This document shows, piece by piece, positions 15,558-23,395 of a DNA stretch of 53,606 bases. A model generated the notes under the pieces. The model did not search any database, was not told the DNA's origin, and was given only the letters and a program-made list of their open reading frames with translations. The number at the start of each line of letters is the position of its first letter. Positions within the stretch are counted from its first letter, which is position 1. Position numbers and translations under genes: made by a program. The stretch covers positions 1 through 53,606 of the forward strand of contig CADBFP010000011.1 in the NCBI GenBank assembly GCA_902793995.1. The letters run 5' to 3'. The stretch comes from an uncultured Lachnospiraceae bacterium (lineage in GTDB: Bacteria > Bacillota > Clostridia > Lachnospirales > Lachnospiraceae).

Positions 15558-17225
15558 ATGCTGAAGCGGAAAAACACAAGCGTGGTCTTTTATAAAGACC
15601 CCTGGTTTTGGGTAAAAATCGGGGTTTTTGTCCTCTTTTTGGTGTTTTTGATCTGGCCCTTCTCCTCCATTATCACCAATGCCTTCCGAAGCAATAAGGT
15701 GGACGGCTTTACCCTGGCCAATTTTGACAAGTTCTTTACCAAGAAGTATTATTACGGCGCCCTGGGCAACAGCCTGGCGGTGTCCCTGGTGCCCACCCTC
15801 TTTGCGGTGCTCCTGGGGGTGCCCATGGCCTATCTCATGACCCGTTATAATGTATGGGGGAAGAAAATCTGGCACATTTTGGCGATTTTGTCCCTGATGA
15901 GCCCGCCCTTTTTAGGGGCCTATGCCTGGATTATGCTCTTTGGCCGCTCCGGCAGCGTCACCACCTTCCTGCAGCAGTTCGGCATCAGCATTCCCACCAT
16001 TTACGGCTTCGGCGGCATCAGCGCCGTGCTGACCCTGAAGCTGTACCCGTACATCTATATGTATACCTCCGGGGCCATGGAAAGCATTGATTCCTCCCTG
16101 GAGGAATGCGCGGAAAATCTGGGCAGTGGCAAGCTGCGCCGTTTCCTGACGGTGACCATGCCCGTGGTGGCGCCTTCCATCACCGCCGGGGCCCTGGTGG
16201 TGTTTATGAGCGCCCTGGCAGACTTCGGCACCCCCATGCTGTTAGGCGGCCAGGACTACCGCACCCTTCCGGTTTTGATTTATCAGGAGTATTTAAGCGA
16301 AACCGGGGGCAACGGAAATCTGGCCAGCGCCATTTCCATCATTATCGTAGTCATTACCCTGCTGATGCTGGTGATTCAGAAGGGCTGGGTATCCCGGAAG
16401 AATTATATGATGAGCGCTCTGCGGCCTCCCAAAGTGATTGAAGTCCACGGCTTTAAGCGCTTTTTGGTGACCCTGCCGGTGTTCCTCATCAGCTTTATTT
16501 CCTTCCTGCCCCAGATTATTGTCTGCGCCAGCTCCTTCCAGAAGACCAATTATTCCAGCTTTATCGGCGGCTTCACCCTGGATAATTATGCGGAGCTGGG
16601 CTCCCGTCTGTGGAGCTCACTCCGCAACACCTTCAGCTATTCCTTGATTGCCATGGTCTTTATTGTGCTGATCGGCATCCTCTTTGCCTATGTGGTGGTG
16701 CGGCGGAAGGGCAAAACCGGGGGGGGGCTGGATATGCTGCTCATGGCACCTTATGTGATTCCCGGTTCCGTACTGGGCCTGTGCTATATTGTGACCTTTA
16801 ATGTAAAGCCCCTGATTCTGACCGGCACGGCGGCCATTATCATCATTTCCTATGTGATACGGAAATTGCCTTATACGGTCCGGAGTGCCAGCGCCTTTTT
16901 GATGCAGATGGATCCCAGCGTGGAGGAGGCCTCCATCAATCTGGGGGTGGCCCCCATGAAAACCTTCTGGAAGGTGACGGCCCGGCTGATGCTTCCCGGG
17001 GTCTTCTCCGGGGCAATCCTGTCCTGGGTGACCTGTATCAACGAGCTGTCCTGCTCCATCATGCTTTCATCGGGGCGGAACAATACCCTGACCATTGAGG
17101 CCTATACCAATATCGTGCGGAATTCCGTGGGCTCCGGGGCGGCCCTGTCCGCCATTTTGACCGTGACCAGCGGCATCATCCTGCTGATTGCCCTGAAAAT
17201 CACCAAAGGAAAAATCAGAGTGTAA
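15558..17225 (+). CDS. ABC importer permease, two fused BPD modules (FbpB-like)
   Basis: This 555-residue integral membrane protein contains two tandem permease units of about six helices each. The EAA-type loops are at SLEECAENLGSGKLRRF (first half) and SVEEASINLGVAPMKTF (second half). This fused form is typical of FbpB/AfuB-type ferric permeases, and each EAA loop docks on one ATPase subunit. Together with the lipoprotein and ATPase it forms a complete importer. A TGCACC/GGTGCA hairpin follows immediately. Confidence 0.92.
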   Translation: MLKRKNTSVVFYKDPWFWVKIGVFVLFLVFLIWPFSSIITNAFRSNKVDGFTLANFDKFFTKKYYYGALGNSLAVSLVPTLFAVLLGVPMAYLMTRYNVWGKKIWHILAILSLMSPPFLGAYAWIMLFGRSGSVTTFLQQFGISIPTIYGFGGISAVLTLKLYPYIYMYTSGAMESIDSSLEECAENLGSGKLRRFLTVTMPVVAPSITAGALVVFMSALADFGTPMLLGGQDYRTLPVLIYQEYLSETGGNGNLASAISIIIVVITLLMLVIQKGWVSRKNYMMSALRPPKVIEVHGFKRFLVTLPVFLISFISFLPQIIVCASSFQKTNYSSFIGGFTLDNYAELGSRLWSSLRNTFSYSLIAMVFIVLIGILFAYVVVRRKGKTGGGLDMLLMAPYVIPGSVLGLCYIVTFNVKPLILTGTAAIIIISYVIRKLPYTVRSASAFLMQMDPSVEEASINLGVAPMKTFWKVTARLMLPGVFSGAILSWVTCINELSCSIMLSSGRNNTLTIEAYTNIVRNSVGSGAALSAILTVTSGIILLIALKITKGKIRV

Positions 17226-17256
17226 AGTGCACCGGAGGGACAGGTCCGCCGGTGCA
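17226..17256. repeat. TGCACC/GGTGCA hairpin element
   Basis: GTGCACCGG and CCGGTGCA arms surround a GGGACAGGTCC core. It belongs to the same dispersed family as 6650, 10,528 and 12,557 but lacks a strong T-tract, so read-through to the next gene, 20 bases on, is likely. Confidence 0.65.
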
Positions 17257-17276
17257 GAAACAGAAAGGAGACTGAC

Positions 17277-17921
17277 ATGGAAATCACAAGAGATACCAGA
17301 GTGGGAGATCTGATGAAGGATTATCCCTGGATGCTGGAAGAGGGAATTAAGATCAACGAGCAGCTGGCGATTTTGAAGAATCCCATAGCCGGGGCGCTGT
17401 TCCGCCGTTTTTCCGTGGCGGATGCGGCCAGGCACACCGGCATGGCGGAAGAGGATATCATTAACAAAGTGAAGGAATTGATTGCGGAGCATGAGGGCTT
17501 AAGCGCCCCGGCTCCTGCACAGGAACCTAAAAAGGAGGCAGGAAAAATGGAACAGAGATTCTTTATTTGCGAGCACTGCGGCAATATTATCGCCATGGTG
17601 AAGGATTCCGGCGTGCCGGTATTTTGCTGCGGCCAGAAGATGACGGAAATTATCCCCGGCACCACGGACGCATCCCTGGAGAAGCATGTGCCGGTCTACA
17701 CGGTGGAAGGAAACAAGGTTCATGTGAAAGTGGGAGCGGCGGAGCACCCCATGATTCCGGAGCATTATATCGAGTGGATTTCCCTTCAAACCAGGCAGGG
17801 CAACCAGCGGAAAGCGCTGGAGCCGGGCCAGGCGCCGGAGGCCTGCTTCATGCTTTGCGAAGGGGATGAAGTGGAAGCGGTGTACGCCTACTGCAATCTC
17901 CACAGTTTGTGGAAGGCGTAA
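17277..17921 (+). CDS. DUF1858-desulfoferrodoxin (superoxide reductase) fusion
   Basis: Residues 1-72 are a DUF1858 domain (TRVGDLMKDYPWMLEEG...), and an Ala/Pro/Lys linker follows. Residues 91-214 are a complete desulfoferrodoxin. The desulforedoxin-type iron site uses C98, C101, C117 and C118. The catalytic Fe(His)4Cys site fits H137 (EKHVP), H157 (EHPM), H163 (EHYIEW), C206 and H209 (CNLH). The enzyme reduces superoxide to hydrogen peroxide without oxygen release, suiting an anaerobe. The linker also encodes AAAGGAGG eight bases before Met91, so free desulfoferrodoxin may be made separately. DUF1858 usually accompanies redox proteins; its role here is inferred. Confidence 0.92.
   Translation: MEITRDTRVGDLMKDYPWMLEEGIKINEQLAILKNPIAGALFRRFSVADAARHTGMAEEDIINKVKELIAEHEGLSAPAPAQEPKKEAGKMEQRFFICEHCGNIIAMVKDSGVPVFCCGQKMTEIIPGTTDASLEKHVPVYTVEGNKVHVKVGAAEHPMIPEHYIEWISLQTRQGNQRKALEPGQAPEACFMLCEGDEVEAVYAYCNLHSLWKA
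17531..17549 (+). promoter_or_regulatory. Internal ribosome binding site and in-frame start within the SOR fusion
   Basis: AAAGGAGG (17531-17538) lies eight bases before ATG (17547-17549), which encodes Met91, exactly at the start of the desulfoferrodoxin domain. Initiation here would give a 124-residue protein of the normal length for desulfoferrodoxin. Confidence 0.6.
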
Positions 17922-17944
17922 ACAAGGGGACAGCCCCGGATGAG

Positions 17945-17974
17945 TATGCGGGCGGGCCATGCCCGCCCCTACGA
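17945..17974. repeat. GC palindrome of the GTAGGGGC family
   Basis: GGGCGGGC and GCCCGCCC arms flank CAT (17950-17968), followed by CCTACG. It is related to elements at 21,851, 35,795, 39,743 and 39,791, and lies directly before the radical SAM gene. Confidence 0.6.
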
Positions 17975-17983
17975 AATATCAGG

Positions 17984-18892
17984 ATGATTTGCACACAATG
18001 TCCTTTACAGTGTAAGGCCCTGCGGAGTGAAACAGAGGGCCGGGGCCGCTGCGGCTCCCCCTATAGTCCCCGCCTGGCCAGGGCGGGGGCCCATTTCGGC
18101 GAGGAGCCTCCCATCAGCGGCAGCCGGGGCAGCGGCACCCTGTTTTTCACGGGGTGCCCTCTTTCCTGTGTTTATTGTCAAAATCATGAAATATCCGGCC
18201 TGAAGATTCCGGGAAAGAGAGTGGACGAGGATGCCTTAAGCCGCATCATAGACCGGCTTCTGGAACAGGGCGTCCACAATATCAGCTTTGTGTCCGCCTC
18301 CCATTTTACGGAGCCTATTGCGGATTATCTGACGAAACATCCCCTGCCGGTGCCGGTAGTGTGGAACAGTTCCGGCTACGAAAGTTTAGAAAGTCTGAAA
18401 CGCTTGGAAGGATTGGTTCAGGTGTATTTGCCGGACTTAAAATATGCGGAGGATGCCCTGGGCCGGCGGCTTTCCTGCGTGCCGGATTACCCGGAGCTGG
18501 CCCTGAAGGCCATACGGGAAATGATCCGCCAGACCGGCCCCTGGGAAATGGATTCCGAAGGCATCCTCCAAAAAGGGGTGCTGATCCGGCATCTGGTCCT
18601 TCCGGGTTTCATCGAAAACAGCCTTAGGGTCATGGATACTTTGGAGGACGAGCTGCCAAAGGGACAGTTTTTATTCAGCCTGCTGGGACAATATACCCCT
18701 ATGCATGCCCTGGCGGAAGCCGGAATCCTGGATGCCGCCCCCTCCCTGAAACGCCCCCTCCTTCCGGAGGAATTTGAACGGGTCTGGGACTACCTGTCTT
18801 TTTCCTCTCTGGAGGATGGCTTTGTACAGGATCCTTCCGCCGCCGGGGAGGAGGCCATTCCGGCCTTCGACGGCAGCGGCCTGGAGCCGTAA
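17984..18892 (+). CDS. PflA-like radical SAM protein (COG1313 type)
   Basis: This 302-residue protein has the radical SAM motif C58-PLS-C62-VY-C65 within FTGCPLSCVYCQNHEIS, and an extra N-terminal cysteine group (C3, C6, C10, C23). It matches the pyruvate-formate-lyase-activase-related COG1313/PflX group. It should bind a 4Fe-4S cluster and cleave S-adenosylmethionine. Its true substrate is unknown and no glycyl radical enzyme is adjacent. Start choice is ambiguous: the ATG at 17,984 opens at the cysteine-rich segment but has only a weak AGG. An in-frame start at 17,909 overlaps the previous gene and would translate the GC repeat. Confidence 0.82.
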   Translation: MICTQCPLQCKALRSETEGRGRCGSPYSPRLARAGAHFGEEPPISGSRGSGTLFFTGCPLSCVYCQNHEISGLKIPGKRVDEDALSRIIDRLLEQGVHNISFVSASHFTEPIADYLTKHPLPVPVVWNSSGYESLESLKRLEGLVQVYLPDLKYAEDALGRRLSCVPDYPELALKAIREMIRQTGPWEMDSEGILQKGVLIRHLVLPGFIENSLRVMDTLEDELPKGQFLFSLLGQYTPMHALAEAGILDAAPSLKRPLLPEEFERVWDYLSFSSLEDGFVQDPSAAGEEAIPAFDGSGLEP

Positions 18893-18922
18893 AACAGGAA
18901 AACAAGCATAAAGGTACAGTTT

Positions 18923-20104
18923 ATGAAAATCGGCGAATTTGCCAGAAAGCATCAGGTGACGGTGGATACCGTGCGGCATTATATGGCGGAGGGACTGCTG
19001 ACCCCCTTAAAGGAGAATACCCAATATGTGTTTTCCGAGATAGATGATGAGGTGATGGACAATATCCTGCTGCTGAAAAGCATGAACTTCAAGCTGGATG
19101 AAATGCGGGCCTACCTCCTGTTTCAGACCATGTTTTCCGCGAATTCCCTTTCCGGCTCCGGCTCCTTTGCGCCCCGCTTTCAGGAAAAGCTGGAGCAGAA
19201 CCGGGCAGAAATCAAGCGGCTGGAAGAGATGAATGCCTTGATTGAGGACAGGCTTAAGGGGGCGGAGGAAGGCTTCCGCTTCAAACGGGGGGTGGCGCTC
19301 AGCTTCATCGGCCGCCTGCGCTGCCCTGATTGCCGGCAAACCCTGGAGGTGGAAAGGCCAGAACTGCTGCACAACGAGATTATGAGCGGCGAGCTGCTTT
19401 GTCCGGCGTGCGGCAGGCGCTACTTTATCCGGGGCGGGGTGCTGGCAGACAGGCCCCTGCCCGTCACATCCATGCCGAAGCAGGGAGATATATCCGGCAT
19501 GATTGAGGATTATGTCAGAAACAATGACGACAGCTATGTGCTGAACATTCGGGAACTGTATCAAAAATGCGCCGAGCTGGCGGGGAAGAACTGCCGGAAT
19601 GCGCAGAATATCCTGATATCCGGGGAATCCTCCAGCTTCCTGGTCAGCGCCATTCTCCGTTCCATGCCCCGCCAGGCCCGGCTCTTTGTGCATATTGAAC
19701 ACGATGACACCATTATCAAATACTTTCAGGAGGATCTGTTTCCCCCGGAAACCCTTATCTACTCCGGAGACATTGAAAAGGCGCCTTTTCAGGAACCCAT
19801 GGATTATATTTTCTGGCAGGATTATGACGGGGTATATCTGGGCCGGAAATTAAAACTCTACCCCCATGCGCGGGCCCAGGCCCGTCTGGACTGCGCCAAG
19901 GCGCTGGTATTTCAAAGGGATCTGGATTATCCGGATGAAAAACGCTTTTTCGCCGACCTGAAAAAGCTGGGCTGGGAGAATGTCTCTGCCGTCAAAACAA
20001 AGCGGATTGTCCTGGCCCGGGAATCCACGGATATGAATATAATAGAGCGGGAGGGAGAACTGGAAGTCCAGTTCGGCATCTACTCCTTCAAAACCTTGGG
20101 TTGA
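18923..20104 (+). CDS. MerR-type regulator fused to zinc ribbon and methyltransferase-like domain
   Basis: This 393-residue protein opens with a MerR winged helix (KIGEFARKHQVTVDTVRHY, 2-20), which continues to about 70. A coiled helix (83-115) follows, then a zinc ribbon with C134, C137, C160 and C163. The C-terminal ~200 residues contain NILISGESSSFLVSAILR and DYIFWQDYDG. These sit where motif I and the IV-like strand of a Rossmann methyltransferase would be, but without the glycine-rich SAM loop. It may sense a ligand rather than catalyse. The gene reads into a terminator and is followed 145 bases later by an ABC exporter, its likely target. MerR and zinc ribbon calls are good; the last domain is inference. 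Confidence 0.75.
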   Translation: MKIGEFARKHQVTVDTVRHYMAEGLLTPLKENTQYVFSEIDDEVMDNILLLKSMNFKLDEMRAYLLFQTMFSANSLSGSGSFAPRFQEKLEQNRAEIKRLEEMNALIEDRLKGAEEGFRFKRGVALSFIGRLRCPDCRQTLEVERPELLHNEIMSGELLCPACGRRYFIRGGVLADRPLPVTSMPKQGDISGMIEDYVRNNDDSYVLNIRELYQKCAELAGKNCRNAQNILISGESSSFLVSAILRSMPRQARLFVHIEHDDTIIKYFQEDLFPPETLIYSGDIEKAPFQEPMDYIFWQDYDGVYLGRKLKLYPHARAQARLDCAKALVFQRDLDYPDEKRFFADLKKLGWENVSAVKTKRIVLARESTDMNIIEREGELEVQFGIYSFKTLG

Positions 20105-20117
20105 CACAAGGTTTTTT
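20090..20117 (+). terminator. Terminator overlapping the end of the MerR-like gene
   Basis: AAAACCTTG (20090-20098) pairs with CAAGGTTTT (20107-20115), followed by TT and A residues. The stop codon (20102-20104) lies in the loop, so the last codons form the stem. Confidence 0.75.
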
Positions 20118-20144
20118 AAAAATAAGCCGATTAAATTTTTGAAA

Positions 20145-20182
20145 TACCCTATTGACATGGGCTTTACCCTATTTTTTAAGCT
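20145..20182 (+). promoter_or_regulatory. Candidate regulated promoter of the ABC exporter
   Basis: TTGACA at 20152-20157 is a perfect -35 box. TACCCTATT occurs twice (20145-20153 and 20166-20174), exactly 21 bases apart, overlapping the -35 and spacer. Possible -10 boxes (TTTAAG at 17 bases, TAAGCT at 19) are weak. A strong -35, a weak and possibly over-long spacer and repeats on one helical face fit activation by a MerR-type protein, probably the one encoded just upstream. Confidence 0.5.
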
Positions 20183-20249
20183 ATGGGCGTAAAGACAGAA
20201 AAGCGCAGGAAAAGCCGGCGCTGCTTTCGACAAACAGGAGGCAAGGTTC

Positions 20250-21845
20250 ATGAAGGAGTATTTTAAAAGGCACAAAGGGGAATTCATCTGGGTGGGGTTT
20301 TTAGGGATTCTCGGCTCCGCCGTGATGGTACTGCTCAGTATCGTTTTACAGCATGTGATTGACATGGCCATGGCGGGAGAGGTCCTCAAAGCAGCCATCC
20401 TTTCTCTGGTTTATATTATGATTTTCGGGATTATTCACTGGCTGGAGTCTTCCGGCCAGGTACGGCTCAATACCGGAATCATGCAGGAAGTGCGGGGAAC
20501 AATCGTCGGCAAGCTCCTGGGGAAAAGCTACGTCCGCTTTAAGGAACATGAGGAAAGCGATTATATTTCCCTGGTGCAGAACGATGTCAAGCGGATTGAA
20601 AGCATTTATATCGACCGCTTTTACTCCTGCATCAAGGCCGGCGCCCAGCTGATTTTTGCCATTGGGGTGATGACCTGGTATTCCCCGCTCTTTACCCTGG
20701 TGATGCTGGGTATGACCGCCATGATGTTTGTGGTTCCCGCCGTTTTTTCCGGGAAACTGGAGAAGGCCACGAAGGAGGTGTCCGATGCCCAGGAGCAGAT
20801 GACCCAGGGGCTCAGTGAAGTGGTCTATGGCTTTGAAGTGACCCGTTCCTTCCAAAGGGAGAGCCACCGAAAGGAGAAATTCGGCGCCTGCAACGCCCTT
20901 TTAAGGCAGGTCAGCAAAAAGCAGGGGATTCTGGAAGCCCTGAGCAATCTCTCCTCCAATATTCTTGGCTTTATCATGCAGATGGTTATCTGCATTATGG
21001 CGGGCTACTTTATCTTCCGGGGACGCCTGAGCACCGGCAGCATGGTGGGGGTGATTCAGGTGTCCGGCAATATTACCAACCCCCTGTTTCAGTTGTTTTC
21101 CCTGATCCCAGCCATTAAAGCCTTAAAGCCCCTTTGGGAAAAGATCGGGGCCTATACCCAGGGGGAGGATGCGCCGCTTCAGCCGGAAGCGCCGGAAGCC
21201 TGGCAGCGGATTTCTCTGGAGGATGTGCGCTTTGCTTACGAGGAAGGAGCCGACAAGGAAGTTCTGAAGGGCATCGATCTGACCATCGAAAAGGGAAAGA
21301 AATACCTGATTGTAGGCGAAAGCGGTTCCGGCAAAACCACCCTGGTGAACATTCTGGCGGGGAAAATGGAGCCGAAAAGCGGCAGCGTGCGGATAGACGG
21401 AGAGTCTTTGCCGGCGGGAACGCCCAGGCTGCAGCACTTATCCGCCGGGGTGTGGCAGAATGTGTATCTGTTTAACGAAAGCATCAAAGAGAATATCCTG
21501 ATGGGCGAGGAAAACGGGGATATTTCCGCCGCAGTGGAGGCCGCCGCCCTGCAGGATGTGACCGAGGAAAAGGGCCTGGATTTCCAGGTGGGGGCGAACG
21601 GAGACCAGCTTTCCGGGGGCCAGAAGCAGCGGATCGCCATTGCCCGGGCGCTGAAAGCGGATAAGGATATTCTGATACTGGATGAGGGGCTTTCCGCCCT
21701 CCATGAGGACATGGGACATAAGATTGAAAAAGGTCTGCTGACGGACAAGGAGCGTACCGTTATATCCATTTCCCACCATGCCAGCCAGGAAATCCGGGCC
21801 ATGTATGACGCCGTCATAGAGTTAAAGGAAGGACGGATTGCGTAA
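20250..21845 (+). CDS. ABC exporter, permease-ATPase fusion (homodimeric type)
   Basis: This 531-residue protein has transmembrane helices across about 10-285 and an ATPase domain. Walker A GESGSGKTT is at 356-364, signature LSGGQ at 454-458, Walker B ILILDE at 474-479 and the switch histidine in SISHH near 509. The D-loop reads LSALHED instead of the usual SALD, and the threonine/alanine after DE is replaced by glycine. The protein is shorter than typical 580-residue exporters. AGGAGG precedes the ATG. Regulation by the upstream MerR-like protein is likely, and TldD/TldE genes follow on the same strand. Confidence 0.9.
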   Translation: MKEYFKRHKGEFIWVGFLGILGSAVMVLLSIVLQHVIDMAMAGEVLKAAILSLVYIMIFGIIHWLESSGQVRLNTGIMQEVRGTIVGKLLGKSYVRFKEHEESDYISLVQNDVKRIESIYIDRFYSCIKAGAQLIFAIGVMTWYSPLFTLVMLGMTAMMFVVPAVFSGKLEKATKEVSDAQEQMTQGLSEVVYGFEVTRSFQRESHRKEKFGACNALLRQVSKKQGILEALSNLSSNILGFIMQMVICIMAGYFIFRGRLSTGSMVGVIQVSGNITNPLFQLFSLIPAIKALKPLWEKIGAYTQGEDAPLQPEAPEAWQRISLEDVRFAYEEGADKEVLKGIDLTIEKGKKYLIVGESGSGKTTLVNILAGKMEPKSGSVRIDGESLPAGTPRLQHLSAGVWQNVYLFNESIKENILMGEENGDISAAVEAAALQDVTEEKGLDFQVGANGDQLSGGQKQRIAIARALKADKDILILDEGLSALHEDMGHKIEKGLLTDKERTVISISHHASQEIRAMYDAVIELKEGRIA

Positions 21846-21850
21846 GCCGC

Positions 21851-21870
21851 AGGGGCGATTATTAATCGCC
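21851..21870. repeat. GC palindrome of the GTAGGGGC family (diverged)
   Basis: GGCGATTA and TAATCGCC flank a single central T (21854-21870), preceded by CAGGG. It follows the ABC exporter stop codon directly. Confidence 0.5.
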
Positions 21871-21904
21871 TTCACGGGGGAGGCTGCCGCCTGCTTCGTA
21901 TCCA

Positions 21905-21995
21905 TTCGTCCCCGATTTCCCGCATTTCGTCCCCCAAACGCCCTGCCGGGGATTGTCCTTGCTACACTGAGCCTCGAAAGGCAGCTGGCATATGC
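21905..21995 (+). repeat. Duplicated promoter/leader, copy B
   Basis: It aligns with bases 215-290: TTCGTCCCCC, CCCTGCCGGGG, TTGCTACACTG, GCCTCGAAAGG and then ATG. Here the ribosome binding site is damaged (AAAGGCAG), and the ATG at 21,992 opens a frame that runs on into tldD. The extended -10 hexamer TACACT is 21963-21968. It probably provides the tldD promoter. Confidence 0.6.
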
Positions 21996-22048
21996 CCGCC
22001 AAAAAAGATATTACATCACAAACAATACGCGAAAGGAGCAACTCAATT

Positions 22049-23386
22049 ATGATTCAATTCAGAAACGACTTTTATGCGGATATCCGCATAGAAGACCGGG
22101 AAACCACCCGCATCAGCTACAAGGCGGGAGGCCTGGAGGAAATGAAAAACCGGGCGGAAAAGCAGGCCTTTCTCAGGGTCTATGACGGAAAACTCTGGTA
22201 CTACGCCTCTACTACCAATGTGGAACATGTGCAGGAGACTCTGGACGGCTTGTACGCCGCCGCCACCCCCAACCCGGCCATCCTGGTGGACCCCATCGTC
22301 CGCCGCTTCGAAAAGAACCGGGACAGTCTCCTTCAATTTAAGGACTGCTCTGTGCGGGACATTTCTTTGGAGAAGAAGCAGGAATTGCTTCTGTCCTATC
22401 TGCCCCTGCTGAAGGAGGAGGAGTGCATCAAACTCCCCCAGGGCAATTATCTGGACCGCAGCAGCCTTTTCACCTTCCTCTCCAGCCTGGGGGCGGATAT
22501 TCAGTACGATTATCAAACCTGCGGCCTGGCCTTCGGTTTTGATATGGCGGAGGGAGAAAAGAAATTCAGCGGCAGCTGGCAGAAGGGCGGTCCCCGTTTT
22601 GAAGACATAGCCGGTCTGGAGGCGGAGATTCGCGGCTCAGTGCAGGAACAGGCGGATTTCCTGCGGCAATCCGTGCCGGTGGAACCGGGGAAATACCCGG
22701 TGGTGCTTTCCCCCGAAGCGGCAGGGGTTTTTGCCCATGAATCCTTCGGCCACAAATCCGAGGCGGACCTGATGATTTCCGATGAGACCATGCAGGAGGA
22801 GTGGCAGCTGGGCAAAACCGTGGGCTCCCCCATCCTGTCCATCGCGGAATGGGGGGATGTGCCCGGTTCCGGCTATGTGCCTTATGATGATGAAGGCACC
22901 AAAGCCCGGAAGAATTACCTGATTAAAGACGGGAAGCTGGCAGGCCGCCTTCACAGCGCCATGACTGCGGCCGCGCTGGAAGAGGAAGTCACCGGCAATG
23001 CCCGGGCCGTAAGCTGTGACTTTGAGCCTATCGTCCGCATGACCACTACCTATATCGAAGGGGGAGAGTTGAGCTTCGAGGAACTGATTGCCCCCATCAA
23101 AAAGGGCTATTTCATCAAGACCATCAGCCATGGTTCCGGTATGAGCACCTTTACCATTGCCCCCAGCGTGGCCTATGAAATCCTGGAGGGCAAACTGGGC
23201 CGGCCGGTGCAGATCAGCGTGATCAGCGGCAGTGTGTTTGAGACCCTGAGCCTGATTGACGGGCTTTCCCGGGAAGTGGAGTTCCTTAGTTTTGTTACCG
23301 GCGGCTGCGGGAAAATGGAGCAGTATCCTCTGCCGGTGGGCTTCGGCGGCCCCTATGTGCGGGTTTCAGAAATGAATGTGCAGTGA
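22049..23386 (+). CDS. tldD: TldD-like metalloprotease
   Basis: This 445-residue protein matches the U62 family. The zinc-binding HExxxH is H230-ESFG-H235, and the conserved C-terminal cysteine ligand is at about residue 420 (VTGGCG). TldD pairs with TldE to form a heterodimeric protease that threads unfolded or leader peptides; only TldD carries the metal site, as here. The ATG at 22,049 has AAAGGAG 11 bases upstream. An in-frame ATG at 21,992 belongs to the duplicated leader and lacks a ribosome binding site. tldE follows after nine bases. Confidence 0.92.
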   Translation: MIQFRNDFYADIRIEDRETTRISYKAGGLEEMKNRAEKQAFLRVYDGKLWYYASTTNVEHVQETLDGLYAAATPNPAILVDPIVRRFEKNRDSLLQFKDCSVRDISLEKKQELLLSYLPLLKEEECIKLPQGNYLDRSSLFTFLSSLGADIQYDYQTCGLAFGFDMAEGEKKFSGSWQKGGPRFEDIAGLEAEIRGSVQEQADFLRQSVPVEPGKYPVVLSPEAAGVFAHESFGHKSEADLMISDETMQEEWQLGKTVGSPILSIAEWGDVPGSGYVPYDDEGTKARKNYLIKDGKLAGRLHSAMTAAALEEEVTGNARAVSCDFEPIVRMTTTYIEGGELSFEELIAPIKKGYFIKTISHGSGMSTFTIAPSVAYEILEGKLGRPVQISVISGSVFETLSLIDGLSREVEFLSFVTGGCGKMEQYPLPVGFGGPYVRVSEMNVQ

Positions 23387-23395
23387 GGTGAGATC

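Noticed and set aside
17277-17921. Separate DUF1858 and desulfoferrodoxin genes split by a frameshift
   Set aside because: The frame is continuous through the linker, so it is a true fusion with an internal start.
21846-22048. RiPP precursor gene upstream of tldD
   Set aside because: The only small frame with a start is the damaged duplicated leader, which reads into tldD itself.
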